From Desulfobacca_B sp046538075 (GTDB taxonomy: Bacteria; Desulfobacterota; Desulfobaccia; Desulfobaccales; Desulfobaccaceae): a DNA stretch of 15,477 nt. The notes under the pieces are model-generated. The model was not told where the DNA came from and did not search any database. It saw nothing but the letters and a program-made list of their open reading frames with translations. Position numbers and translations under genes: made by a program. Location: assembly GCA_046538075.1 (NCBI GenBank), contig JBKHJN010000051.1:1-15477 (forward strand), written 5' to 3'. Positions 6,125 to 13,194 of the stretch are shown here, one piece after another. Every line of letters begins with the position of its first letter. The first letter of the stretch is position 1.

Positions 6125-6871
6125 ATGTCCCAAGAGTTGTTATTTGACGTGAACATATGGCTTATTCTGATAGCCAGTATTGTTGTTTTCCTCGGGGCGA
6201 CATGGATCGGCTTTCTCATGGGGCGAGCTCAGCAGTCGCGCCTTGATGAACGCTCAAGAACCCAGATCACCACGATTCAAGTTGCTATTCTGGGGCTGCT
6301 GGCGCTGCTTCTCGGGTTTACCTTTGCCATGAGTATGTCCCGTTATGATAAACGCAAGCAGATGGTCCTGGAAGAAGCCAATGCCATCAGCACCACCTTT
6401 CTCCGCACCCAATTGCTGCCGGAGCCGTTCCGACAGGCAATCTCCAACCTGTTGCGTCAATACGTCGATGTGCGGCTGGAGTTTTACGCCACCGGCATTG
6501 ATGAGAAAAAACTGGCCCAGGCCAGTGCCAGGGCCCAAAAGTTGCATAGGCAGATTTGGTCATATATCCCCGCCTTGGGGGAAAAAGACCCGCGGGCGGT
6601 CACCACCGGGGTGTTTCTTCTGTCTTTAAACGAAATGATCGATCTGCACGCCAAGAGATTAACCGCCATGGAAAACCACGTGCCCCAAAGCGCCCTGATA
6701 CTCCTCTATGCGCTCTCTACTTTTTCAGTCTGGATTGTCGGCTATTCTTCCGGGCTTTCAGGGCTGCGGAACTTGTTCCTGACCATGATGTTGCCGTTCC
6801 TCATTGCCGCGGTGATTAATGTAATTGTCGATATCGAACGGCCTCGCCGGGGGCTGATCAAAGTAGGTTAA
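6125..6871 (+). CDS. DUF4239-type (bestrophin-like) membrane protein
   Basis: About 248 residues. Two N-terminal membrane helices (VNIWLILIASIVVFLGATWIG, split by a kink, and VAILGLLALLLGFTFAMSM) are followed by a long helical soluble region (EEANAISTTFLRTQLLP, then LRQYVDVRLEFY) and two C-terminal helices (LILLYALSTFSVWIVGY and LFLTMMLPFLIAAVINVIV). The GLLALLLGFTFAMS segment and the EANAI-x-TTFLR-x-x-LLP motif are typical of the DUF4239/bestrophin-like family, possibly ion channels, function not established. GAGG precedes the ATG at 6125; a TTG at 6092 is an alternative start with a poorer site. It follows the HTH gene on the same strand. Confidence 0.8.
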   Translation: MSQELLFDVNIWLILIASIVVFLGATWIGFLMGRAQQSRLDERSRTQITTIQVAILGLLALLLGFTFAMSMSRYDKRKQMVLEEANAISTTFLRTQLLPEPFRQAISNLLRQYVDVRLEFYATGIDEKKLAQASARAQKLHRQIWSYIPALGEKDPRAVTTGVFLLSLNEMIDLHAKRLTAMENHVPQSALILLYALSTFSVWIVGYSSGLSGLRNLFLTMMLPFLIAAVINVIVDIERPRRGLIKVG

Positions 6872-7037
6872 GACCGGATGATAGAGCTACGCCAAAGCCT
6901 TGCCGAGAGCAATAACTCGGAGTTCAGGAGATAGCTCTGCAATCATTGGCGGGACATGGCAACAATCGCACGAAGGCACCTTAAAGAAAACCTTGGAGAC
7001 GGTAAACGGCAAAGTAATGAAGAGAGAGGAGGTATCT

Positions 7038-7511
7038 ATGCGCAAGCGCATTATCGGTCGTGGCCCTAGTGAGGTCACAGCCGCCGAGCCCGGCTGGCTA
7101 AACCTTGAACGCCTGGCACAAGTCGAAATCACGTCCGAAGACGTCGACCACCCGATTGAATCGGCACTGGTTCCGGGTCCAGGCACGGGTTGGCGCGCCG
7201 CTGCGCCCGGGGAGCAGACGATTCGCCTTCTGTTTGATGAGCCACGGAGCCTTAGGCGGATATATTTAGAGTTCCAGGAAGCTGAGCAAGCGCGCACCCA
7301 AGAGTTCGTTTTACGGTGGTCACCAGACGGCGGTCAGTCGTACCGGGAGATTGTCCGTCAGCAGTATAACTTCAGTCCCCCGGAGGCCGCGCGCCAGGTC
7401 GAAGACTACGACGTCGATCTCGACGGTGTCACCGCGCTCGAATTGAGAATTGTGCCGGACATTAGCGGTGGTAGTGCCCGGGCCTCGCTGGCGCAAATGC
7501 GCCTTGCCTAA
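7038..7511 (+). CDS. Predicted beta-sandwich (discoidin-like) protein
   Basis: A 157-residue protein without signal peptide or membrane helix. From about residue 15 it has the order of short beta strands seen in F5/8C-type (galactose-binding-like) sandwich domains: WLNLERLAQVEITSED, then the surface-loop region GWRAAAPGEQTIRLLF, LRRIYLEF, FVLRWSPDGG, YREIVRQQYNF and a final ALELRIVPD. Lack of a signal peptide makes it cytoplasmic, so an intracellular sugar, peptide or nucleotide ligand is possible; this is inference. The ATG at 7038 has GAGAGAGGAGG at 6 nt. The 166 nt before it contain no other gene that I can support. Confidence 0.65.
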   Translation: MRKRIIGRGPSEVTAAEPGWLNLERLAQVEITSEDVDHPIESALVPGPGTGWRAAAPGEQTIRLLFDEPRSLRRIYLEFQEAEQARTQEFVLRWSPDGGQSYREIVRQQYNFSPPEAARQVEDYDVDLDGVTALELRIVPDISGGSARASLAQMRLA

Positions 7512-7599
7512 TTATTAGACTGACTTCGGCCATCGGTGCCAAGGAGTACAGCCTAATAAATCGCTGCGGCCTACGCGGACGGATCAAAAGAGAGATAAG

Positions 7600-7824
7600 A
7601 TGGATGAACAAGAAACCAAAAAGGAAATAGCCCAAGCCAAAAAAGACCTACTGGAAGCCAAAGCCAAGCTAAAAGAATTAAACGCTAAGATGGGGGAGCT
7701 TTCGGACGTGATGGAAAAAATTGAAGCCGCGCAGGGCCGGCTGCAAAAAGTAGAAGAAAAACTGGTTCTCGAAGGTTTTAGTAAAAAATCGTTTTTCCAC
7801 CGAATCACTAACGGAGAAGATTAG
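7600..7824 (+). CDS. Small lysine/glutamate-rich coiled-coil protein
   Basis: A 74-residue soluble protein. Residues 4-58 form an uninterrupted heptad pattern (KKEIAQAKKDLLEAKAKL and onwards), predicted as a long coiled coil; the last 15 residues are mixed and end ITNGED. A GAGAGATAAG ribosome binding site lies directly upstream of the ATG at 7600. No family recognised. It might associate with the preceding discoidin-like protein, given the same orientation and 88-nt gap, but nothing proves it. Confidence 0.6.
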   Translation: MDEQETKKEIAQAKKDLLEAKAKLKELNAKMGELSDVMEKIEAAQGRLQKVEEKLVLEGFSKKSFFHRITNGED

Positions 7825-7995
7825 CAGGGCTTGAAAGTAACCTAAGCCATGAAAGACCATCGGGTGGCAAGATATAATTGTTTTGTGGTCTGCCCGACCA
7901 TGCGCAAAAGCGGTGAGCCCGAGAAAAAACTGGAGTTGCTAGACATCGGGTGTGGCTAATGGCGCCGGCAGTTAACTGAGATGTGCAACAGCGGA

Positions 7996-8235
7996 TCACT
8001 TGCCAATATTTCCAGTTGTGTGATTCATCGACATGGTTTCAACTTTCAACCATGTTCTGGCCAAGAGCGAAGCCAGAGGAGGGACTTCAAAATCATCGGT
8101 CCCCGGCCTGTCAACCACCTCTTCCGCCCGAGTTCCTCTTATCTTCTTGCCCAAATGGTATAGCGGTGGCCAGATAAAAACCATAACCAGCATGGCCGCA
8201 AAAAAGGCAAAGAGAAAGTCAAATATCAGGCCCAA
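7996..8235 (-). CDS. Small single-pass membrane protein, function unknown
   Basis: A 79-residue protein with one N-terminal membrane helix (LIFDFLFAFFAAMLVMVFIW), then a basic stretch (HLGKKIRGTRAEE) and a polar tail, so the tail should lie in the cytoplasm. The frame starts with TTG at 8235 with only a weak AAGAGA-type site upstream; an internal ATG within the helix would destroy the membrane segment. It is on the minus strand, converging with the gene at 7600. No family recognised. Between 7825 and 7995 I see nothing supportable. Confidence 0.5.
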   Translation of the reverse strand: MGLIFDFLFAFFAAMLVMVFIWPPLYHLGKKIRGTRAEEVVDRPGTDDFEVPPLASLLARTWLKVETMSMNHTTGNIGK

Positions 8236-8414
8236 GATTCGTCTATCTCTTTCGACCCTTTGATTTTAAAGGGGTTTGCTGGAACCAGGATTTGGCTGCA
8301 TCAAGCTTTTCTAAATTAAGAATCGGGCCTATTAATGTTTTTTATTAAATTATCCAAAAAAATGGTAGGAAAAAGCTGATCATAAACAAACCAGGGCTTA
8401 CAATCACTGGGCGC

Positions 8415-8450
8415 AAAAAAAACCGGGGAACCTCACAAGAGGCTCCCCGG
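8415..8450 (-). terminator. Strong rho-independent terminator
   Basis: On the minus strand a 12-bp stem (8450-8439 with 8434-8423, one G-T pair), a 4-nt loop and then eight T residues (8422-8415). It lies about 30 nt after the stop of the coiled-coil membrane protein and marks the 3' end of the whole minus-strand accessory module. The remaining bases of 8236-8480 carry no gene. Confidence 0.92.
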
Positions 8451-8480
8451 TAAGCGGCCTGCCGGTGGGCAGGCGTAGAA

Positions 8481-8909
8481 TTATTTGATCAATCTCAAAA
8501 TAGTTGCTCCCAAGATGGCTGTCACTAAGGCAGCAGAACCCAACGCGGTGCCGATCATCCACTTAATCAGACTGGTCTGTATGTCCGACATCTCTTTTCG
8601 CAAAGTTTCTCTGGTCTCAACCAGTCCATTTTTGGTGGCTAACTGAGTCATCTCAGCCCGCAGAGCTTCCTTGGTCTCAACCAACTCGGTACGCAACCCA
8701 GCCAGTTCCGCTTTGGTAGCCATTTCAACTCGCAGCCCGGCTATATCAGAACGTAAAGCCTCTCGGGTTTCTATTAAGTCTGCTTTGTTGACCACCTGAG
8801 CGGCCAGCTTATCTGAAACATACCGGACTATCTCCTGAGCCAACTTCTTGCTGGCACCGGCAGTCTGGAAGTTTTCCACCGCCTCAAAATCCAGTTTCGG
8901 CATAACCAT
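8481..8909 (-). CDS. Coiled-coil protein with C-terminal membrane anchor (DUF1640-like)
   Basis: A 142-residue protein. A short globular start (MPKLDFEAVENFQTAGASKK) resembles the entry of DUF1640/CCDC90-type proteins. Residues 44-115 contain about five diverged 18-20 residue repeats around ETREALRSDIAGLRVEM, LVETKEALRAEM and LVETRETLRKEM, giving a long coiled coil. A single membrane helix (about 117-139) ends the protein. It probably trimerises on the inner membrane face. GGAG lies 8 nt before the ATG at 8909. It follows the primase gene by 49 nt and is the last gene before the terminator, so it is likely part of the same transcript. Confidence 0.72.
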   Translation of the reverse strand: MVMPKLDFEAVENFQTAGASKKLAQEIVRYVSDKLAAQVVNKADLIETREALRSDIAGLRVEMATKAELAGLRTELVETKEALRAEMTQLATKNGLVETRETLRKEMSDIQTSLIKWMIGTALGSAALVTAILGATILRLIK

Positions 8910-8958
8910 TCCTTTTCTCCTTATTTATTAAGGTATTAATCCTATTTTGTCAACTCGA

Positions 8959-10008
8959 TTATTGGGCTGCTTTCCGTATTCCGGCTTGCTTACCAGGAAA
9001 CCCGCCCGGCCCCTGATGGACCAGAACATCGTTCCAGTCCCAGGATTTTTTGTCTGGCGGTCGCTGCGGTATATGCACCTTAACCTTACGATCTTCCTTG
9101 ACCAGCCGTTCGGCTAACCGCAAGGCTGCTTTCTGGCCGGCTTGGGACTGGTCGTTGTCGCCCCAGATAACCACTCGCCGGATTCTGAACGGTATGACCG
9201 CGGCTTCCAGCAAGGTTGCACTGGTCGCTGCCCAACAGACTTGGCCCCCCGTTGCCTGCCTGACCGCCAAGGCGGTTTCAATGCCCTCGGCCAGGGCCAG
9301 GGTGCCGTTTTCGGGCTGCCCCAACTGCACCAATGCCCCCAAGAGTCTTCGGTCAGATGGGTAGGGCATGGTCTTCTTAGGACTGGGCACCGGCGCCTTT
9401 TCGCCCTGGGGCGTCAGGTAGAGGCGATGGATGGTCACCGCCTTACCCCATTGATCACGCAGGACAAACAGCAGTGCCGGATATTTACCCATCTCAACCC
9501 CGTCTTTAAAATAAGGCAGATGAGGATGACAGCGGCAATCGGGGACTGGCCCTGAGATACCACGGTGTTGCAGGTATAGCCGGGCCGGTTTTGCCAGCTC
9601 GTGGCTCAGCGAAACGGCTTGGACCCAGGTTTGCCGTAGCAGTTGCCGGACCCAGTCGTCATCTCGTTGGCCATGGCCGTTGCCGTTGAAGGTTCGGTGT
9701 GCCGAAATCCCCTTGCTGCCCAAAACCTCGGCCACCGCAGCCAGGGTTTTAGGAAAATCCCAACCTGTCAGCCATTGCAGCAGCCGGAAGCCGCTGGGGA
9801 ACGTGCCACAGGTGTTGCAGATGCCGCCGCCGGTTTCTTCCCAATCGCCAAACAGGCGGAAGCCGTCTTTGCCGCCATGCACCGGGCAGGGAACATGACG
9901 GGGTGCTCTTTGGACCGCAGTTTCCAACTCCGGAGCCAGGGTCAGCAGGATGCGAGACCATCGGCCCCGGGCCTGCTCCCGGATGGTGTCATAATCATGA
10001 TAAGCCAT
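8959..10008 (-). CDS. Zinc-ribbon/toprim DNA primase of a mobile element
   Basis: A 349-residue protein like the primase half of phage P4/plasmid primase-helicases. An N-terminal zinc ribbon has Cys41, His44, Cys64 and Cys67 (CPVHGGKDGFRL and CNTCG). A middle region (residues 118-230) leads to a toprim domain with catalytic Glu in EGIETAL (241-247) and the acidic pair in VVIWGDND (279-286); WDWNDVL (324-330) is the usual closing motif. It should make short RNA primers at an element's own origin. No helicase domain is fused; the helicase-like gene upstream may have been the partner. GGAGAGAGAT precedes the ATG at 10008, and this site can pair with its complement in the leader (see 10009-10083). 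Confidence 0.88.
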   Translation of the reverse strand: MAYHDYDTIREQARGRWSRILLTLAPELETAVQRAPRHVPCPVHGGKDGFRLFGDWEETGGGICNTCGTFPSGFRLLQWLTGWDFPKTLAAVAEVLGSKGISAHRTFNGNGHGQRDDDWVRQLLRQTWVQAVSLSHELAKPARLYLQHRGISGPVPDCRCHPHLPYFKDGVEMGKYPALLFVLRDQWGKAVTIHRLYLTPQGEKAPVPSPKKTMPYPSDRRLLGALVQLGQPENGTLALAEGIETALAVRQATGGQVCWAATSATLLEAAVIPFRIRRVVIWGDNDQSQAGQKAALRLAERLVKEDRKVKVHIPQRPPDKKSWDWNDVLVHQGPGGFPGKQAGIRKAAQ

Positions 10009-10083
10009 ATCTCTCTCCGAAAGTGCCCTAAAGAGAGATGTGGCTTCCCCCGTGGGGAAAATACCGCATCTCCCCCCAGGGGA
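10009..10083 (-). promoter_or_regulatory. Structured leader of the primase gene: two GC hairpins plus SD-sequestering stem
   Basis: Minus-strand order: hairpin 10083-10071 (TCCCC-loop-GGGGA on the plus strand), hairpin 10059-10045 (TTCCCC-CGT-GGGGAA on the plus strand), then ATCTCTCT (10039-10032) perfectly complementary to AGAGAGAT (10016-10009), which overlaps the ribosome binding site next to the ATG. The 8-bp stem has a 15-nt loop. Confidence 0.65.
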
Positions 10084-10102
10084 AAATGGTGATCAATCTC
10101 AA

Positions 10103-11434
10103 CTAGGCGGCTTTGCGCAACTCCACTAACAGGTAGCCATTGCCCTGCCTTTCCAGCCTGATGGGCTTGCCTTTGATCTGCCCGTTTCCGGACCGGTCGT
10201 ATTGCCCGACGACCCGGTTCTTAAACAGGATATTCCCGGCCTGGAAGATCAGCCGGTGCTGGCCGACCACGCCTACCCCGATCTTGCCCTGGGGATAGAC
10301 CTTGCCGCGAACCACCCGGGTGACCTTGAGGGTCGATTGCTGGTCGCCCCTGGTCATGGTCGTCTGGGTAGTGGTTTCGGTTTCCACCGGCTGCTCATCG
10401 CCTAAGAGCGCATCGGCCTGCAATTCGCCTTCCTGGAAAGACTGCCAGGCATCCTCCAGGCTGAGGAATCCCGGCCTGTCAACCAACGACCGGGCCAGTT
10501 CGATGAGCATGGAGTTTTCGGACTGAGCCAGGGCAGTCAGACCTTTATCGGTCAGATCGCCCTCCACCGCCAGGGCGGTTTCCATTTTGGAGGCGATCAG
10601 CGACAAGGCCGTCTCCTGCATGGTGTTCAGATAGCTCAGGTAATAGACCTTGACCGGCTGCTCCTGCCCTATCCGCCAGGAGCGGCGGGAGGCCTGGCGC
10701 AAGGTGTAGATCGAATAGCCGGTCTGAAAGAAAATCAGCGTCGGAAACTCGATCAGGTCCAGACCGGTCTTGATCAGATTAGTATTGCAGATCATGACCT
10801 GATGCTGACTGACCATATTCCTGATCCAACTTTCCCTCTGACTTGCTTTGGGCTTATTGGCCCGCAAGATCAGTGGGATGATGCCTATCTGTTCCAGTTT
10901 CTCGCTCAAAGTTGGAATCAGGTCTCTGGTGCCCGTATGTTCCAGACAGACTATGCACTTGCGACCTTGCCCGATTTCGTTCTGCACCAGGTCCAGCAGC
11001 CTTTCCTCCTTGGGTAGGAAATCTGCCTCAATCTGGGGTGCGGTGGCCACCAATTGGCTGGTGCGGGGATGATAGACTTCTTCACCCCGCCGGCAGCCGT
11101 CGGGATAGGCCAGGAGCGAATTAACCAAAGCTCCCAGCAAGGACTGGTCTCCGGCGGCCAGGGCGCTGCGGCACGCATCTCCGAGTTCTTTCTCCAGATC
11201 CTCGTAAGCCTCGGTTTGGTCGGGAAGCATTTGCACCCCGACTACTTCTTCCACATAAGGCGGCAGTTTGTCCGATACATCCTGGAGCCGCATGAAAACC
11301 GCGTTTTCCAACAGGAAGTCGCTTAACACCAGGGGCGACACCCCCGGTTTTTCCTTGGTGGTCTCCGGATTTTTCCTGCCGCCCAAGGAGCAGAGATTGT
11401 CCTTAAGGGGTGTTTTCCCGACAATTTCTACCAC
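10103..11434 (-). CDS. C-terminal half of an SNF2-type DNA helicase/translocase
   Basis: A 443-residue protein that contains only the second RecA-like lobe of an SF2/SNF2 enzyme. Residues 38-70 (FLLENAVFMRLQDVSDKLPP and on) match the linker normally found just after the first lobe. Motif V is TGLDL (223-227) and motif VI QASRRSWRIGQ (247-257, with the SNF2-typical WRIGQ). The C-terminal domain ends NILFKNRVVGQYDRSGNGQ and a basic tail. No Walker A (GxGKT) or DExH box is present anywhere, so it cannot hydrolyse ATP alone. It starts at a GTG (11434) overlapping the methyltransferase stop, so translation is probably coupled. DUF6094 neighbours usually have full-length helicases; an in-frame deletion of the N-lobe is the simplest reading. 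Confidence 0.8.
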   Translation of the reverse strand: MVEIVGKTPLKDNLCSLGGRKNPETTKEKPGVSPLVLSDFLLENAVFMRLQDVSDKLPPYVEEVVGVQMLPDQTEAYEDLEKELGDACRSALAAGDQSLLGALVNSLLAYPDGCRRGEEVYHPRTSQLVATAPQIEADFLPKEERLLDLVQNEIGQGRKCIVCLEHTGTRDLIPTLSEKLEQIGIIPLILRANKPKASQRESWIRNMVSQHQVMICNTNLIKTGLDLIEFPTLIFFQTGYSIYTLRQASRRSWRIGQEQPVKVYYLSYLNTMQETALSLIASKMETALAVEGDLTDKGLTALAQSENSMLIELARSLVDRPGFLSLEDAWQSFQEGELQADALLGDEQPVETETTTQTTMTRGDQQSTLKVTRVVRGKVYPQGKIGVGVVGQHRLIFQAGNILFKNRVVGQYDRSGNGQIKGKPIRLERQGNGYLLVELRKAA

Positions 11435-12096
11435 CCCGTAAAAGGGGGCAGAATGATTGACCCCGGAGGTATTTCGTCGGTCTTGGGCAGATGCTCCCAG
11501 ACCTCTTCGGGAGGCCGGGCGGCGTAGCTCTTGATTACCGCTAGCTGCAATGCGTCATTGCTGTCTTTGTTCTGGCCCAGGACCACCACCTGCTTAAACA
11601 CGTCAAATTCCGGCTTGGGAAAGGCGTAGATTTGCAGATTTGCCAGCTTGGACAGCGATTCCGCCGTATCCTTCAAGGCCCGGTGGGGGATGATAAATAC
11701 CAGCCATCCTCCCTTGACCAGATAGCGGCGGTGCGCCCACAAAAATTGGGACTCAAGACGACCTCCGTCCCCGTCCCAATCGTATGGCGGGTTTAACCAG
11801 AGCAGGGAAAATGACCTGGTGGTGATTTTGAGTTCGTTAAGGGCGTCGCCCCAAACAACGTGATCCAACTTCTGGGAAGCGGCTTTTACTCGGTTTTCGT
11901 CAAGCTCGATCCCGTAGGTCGTGACTTCGGAGAGGCCGGCGGCCAACTGTGCCAGGGCTTCACCCTCGCCGCAGCAGGTATCAAGCAGTCGATAAAGGCC
12001 GGGGCCTGGCAGCGCCAGGCCGGTTTTGACGTGTTCTACGATATCAGGCGGGGTGGGGTAATATCCCATCTTCGCCTGAGATGCTAATCGTTCTAT
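11428..12096 (-). CDS. DUF6094 family SAM-dependent methyltransferase, probable ATA start
   Basis: A Rossmann-fold methyltransferase of the DUF6094 type. From the internal ATG at 12069, motif I is LLDTCCGEGEAL (28-39), the acidic post-motif GIELDENR (53-60) and motif IV NPPYDW (93-98), as in amino-group (N6-adenine-like) methyltransferases; the expected substrate is DNA. The family normally begins with a short RLASQ-x-KMGYYPTPP segment. That segment is encoded here upstream of the ATG, and its first codon is ATA (12096-12094), 6 nt after a perfect GGAGG (12107-12103). The ATG at 12069 has no good ribosome binding site. The gene overlaps the helicase start by a few bases. A 10-bp stem sequesters the SD. 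Confidence 0.83.
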   Translation of the reverse strand: MERLASQAKMGYYPTPPDIVEHVKTGLALPGPGLYRLLDTCCGEGEALAQLAAGLSEVTTYGIELDENRVKAASQKLDHVVWGDALNELKITTRSFSLLWLNPPYDWDGDGGRLESQFLWAHRRYLVKGGWLVFIIPHRALKDTAESLSKLANLQIYAFPKPEFDVFKQVVVLGQNKDSNDALQLAVIKSYAARPPEEVWEHLPKTDEIPPGSIILPPFTGW

Positions 12097-12098
12097 GT

Positions 12099-12165
12099 GC
12101 TTCCTCCTTCTCTTAATGCCAGGAGGAAGCTACTTCCCCCAGGGGGCGGCTTCCCCCCGACGGGG
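12099..12165 (-). promoter_or_regulatory. Structured leader of the methyltransferase gene
   Basis: Minus-strand order: CCCC-GTC-GGGG hairpin (12165-12155), a second CCCC/GGGG hairpin (about 12146-12136), then GCTTCCTCCT (12130-12121), perfectly complementary over 10 bp to AGGAGGAAGC (12108-12099), which contains the SD. Loop 12 nt. Both the hairpin sequence and the anti-SD closely resemble the leader at 13195-13262. Confidence 0.72.
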
Positions 12166-12181
12166 TAATGTCAGAATGCCA

Positions 12182-12370
12182 TCAGTTGAAAACCCTTTCC
12201 ATTTCCTGTTGGGTTGCGCTGTTGTGCCTGATCTCCAGGACCCTCTTTACCAAAGCCAATCTTTCTATCGTAGAGAGGCCATAAGGGGGATCGGAATAGA
12301 ACGGCGATTCTATCAGCGCTCCTATTACCCGGCGGGCGTCGCGAACATCTTTTATGGTTTTGTTGTCCAT
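12182..12370 (-). CDS. Small helical hypothetical protein
   Basis: A 62-residue soluble protein, predicted helical: DVRDARRVIGALIESP, then TIERLALVKRVLEIRHNS and a final QQEMERVF helix. No metal or catalytic motif seen. GGGAGGAGAAG precedes the ATG at 12370 at good spacing, and the gene has its own structured leader (12375-12440). It could be a small regulator or an accessory subunit; I do not recognise the family. Confidence 0.6.
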   Translation of the reverse strand: MDNKTIKDVRDARRVIGALIESPFYSDPPYGLSTIERLALVKRVLEIRHNSATQQEMERVFN

Positions 12371-12374
12371 GATG

Positions 12375-12439
12375 CTTCTCCTCCCTTGTTGAGCCGCAGG
12401 GAGAAGGCCGCCCCAACCCGGGGTAGTTCTCTACCCGGG
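12375..12439 (-). promoter_or_regulatory. Structured leader of the 62-residue ORF
   Basis: Minus-strand order: a hairpin of 3 plus 6 base pairs with one bulge and an AGAA loop (12439-12417), then CTTCTCC (12406-12400), perfectly complementary over 7 bp to GGAGAAG (12381-12375) in the SD region. Loop 18 nt. The SD and its complement differ in sequence from those of the neighbouring leaders. Confidence 0.5.
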
Positions 12440-12460
12440 GCCGGGTCGTTTGTTTGGAAA

Positions 12461-12655
12461 TCATTTGCGGTTAAAGATGACATACAATGCCTTTAGCTTG
12501 ACGGACAACCGCCGCATGGCGGCGTCCTCAGCGGCAAGTTTTGCTTCCGGGTCCATAATGACGGCCAGCAAACGGCCCTGCTCGTCTTTGATTCGTGCCG
12601 CTATCCGGCCTGAAACCTTCCCAAAGTTCCGTAGCTTGACTTTCTTAGTTTCCAC
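12461..12655 (-). CDS. Small basic hypothetical protein
   Basis: A 64-residue basic protein. A beta-rich N-terminal half (KVKLRNFGKVSGRIAARI, DEQGRLLAVIMDPE) is followed by a helix (AAEDAAMRRLSVKLKAL) and a short strand. It starts with GTG at 12655, with GGGGG 6 nt upstream. No recognised family. The layout of strands then a basic helix would suit a nucleic-acid binding or antirestriction-type accessory protein, but that is a guess. Confidence 0.58.
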   Translation of the reverse strand: METKKVKLRNFGKVSGRIAARIKDEQGRLLAVIMDPEAKLAAEDAAMRRLSVKLKALYVIFNRK

Positions 12656-12656
12656 G

Positions 12657-12699
12657 GTTTTCCCCCTGCACTTCTACCCTTTTCCCCTAAGGGTAAAAC
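12657..12699 (-). promoter_or_regulatory. Leader with alternative hairpins before the GTG start at 12655
   Basis: On the minus strand GTTTTACCC (12699-12691) can pair with GGGGAAAAC (12665-12657), which holds the SD, at 8 of 9 positions. The same bases instead form a perfect 7-bp stem TACCCTT/AAGGGTA (12695-12689 with 12681-12675). The two structures exclude each other. The stop codon of the upstream 43-residue ORF lies inside the element (12689-12687), so ribosomes finishing that ORF would disturb the stem. Confidence 0.45.
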
Positions 12700-12818
12700 A
12701 GGGCGGTTTCGTAAGGGGGGCGCCAGGATTGGACCATCTGAACCTGTCCCCAGGCCCACATCGAAGTCTTGTAGTCCTGGTGGACCAGACGGCCTTCTTG
12801 TTTGATTTTTTCTCTCAC
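12687..12818 (-). CDS. 43-residue ORF coupled to the HNH gene
   Basis: Starts at GTG (12818) right after the HNH stop; the sequence TAAGGAGGAGGCGTG holds the HNH stop, a strong ribosome binding site and the start together. The peptide is polar then aromatic-rich (MWAWGQVQMVQSWRPPYETAL) and ends YP. No family recognised. Support is the position, the ribosome binding site and the clean frame; SD-to-start spacing is slightly short. Its stop lies in the regulatory hairpin of the next gene. Confidence 0.5.
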   Translation of the reverse strand: MREKIKQEGRLVHQDYKTSMWAWGQVQMVQSWRPPYETALFYP

Positions 12819-12827
12819 GCCTCCTCC

Positions 12828-13190
12828 TTATGCAACCTTACGCGCCGCATCCCCGTGCAGTTGCCGATGGCAGTGAGGATGCAGCAGTTGCAGGTTTTCC
12901 AGAGCATCCGAACCGCCTTTGCTTTTGGGGATGATGTGGTGGACGCTCCACCCGCTAGCCGGAGTGATGGTCTGACCGCAGTAGGGACATTTCCCGTCCT
13001 GTTGTAGCCACTACACCCGGGCCGCGAAGGACCGGATGAGGCTCCGTTCCATCCGCCGAACCTGGCAGAAGGCTTTCTCGATCTTGGCCTGGCGCTTTTG
13101 TACCTGACGGACGATGCGATTCGGGTCCACTTCCACCCACCCCCGGAATTGGGGGGACGGAACTGTGACCGTTTTGAGGTGCGGATTCAT
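12828..13190 (-). pseudogene. HNH endonuclease interrupted by an in-frame amber codon
   Basis: The ATG at 13190 (after AGGAGGAAGCC) opens 59 codons ending RSFAARV, then TAG at 13013-13011, and the same frame continues for 60 codons to TAA at 12830-12828. The second part is a clear HNH domain: WLQQDGKCPYCGQ (CPYC zinc pair), GWSVHHIIPKSKGGSDALEN with the catalytic His, and LLHPHCHRQLHGD. Its order matches the HNH at the C-terminus of group II intron maturases (W-L-x-Q-D-G-x-CPxCGQ). The break comes just before that W, with no frame change. Nonsense mutation is the simplest reading; amber readthrough is possible. The N-terminal part is a basic helix that could bind DNA. Confidence 0.78.
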
Positions 13191-13194
13191 TTTG

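Noticed and set aside
7849..7959. 36-codon plus-strand ORF ending ELLDIGCG, like a methyltransferase motif I
   Set aside because: No ribosome binding site and no further methyltransferase sequence; motif too short to support a gene or remnant.
12450..13007. Plus-strand open frame of 185 codons
   Set aside because: It is antisense to the HNH domain and two small genes that have motifs or ribosome binding sites; the peptide is composition noise.
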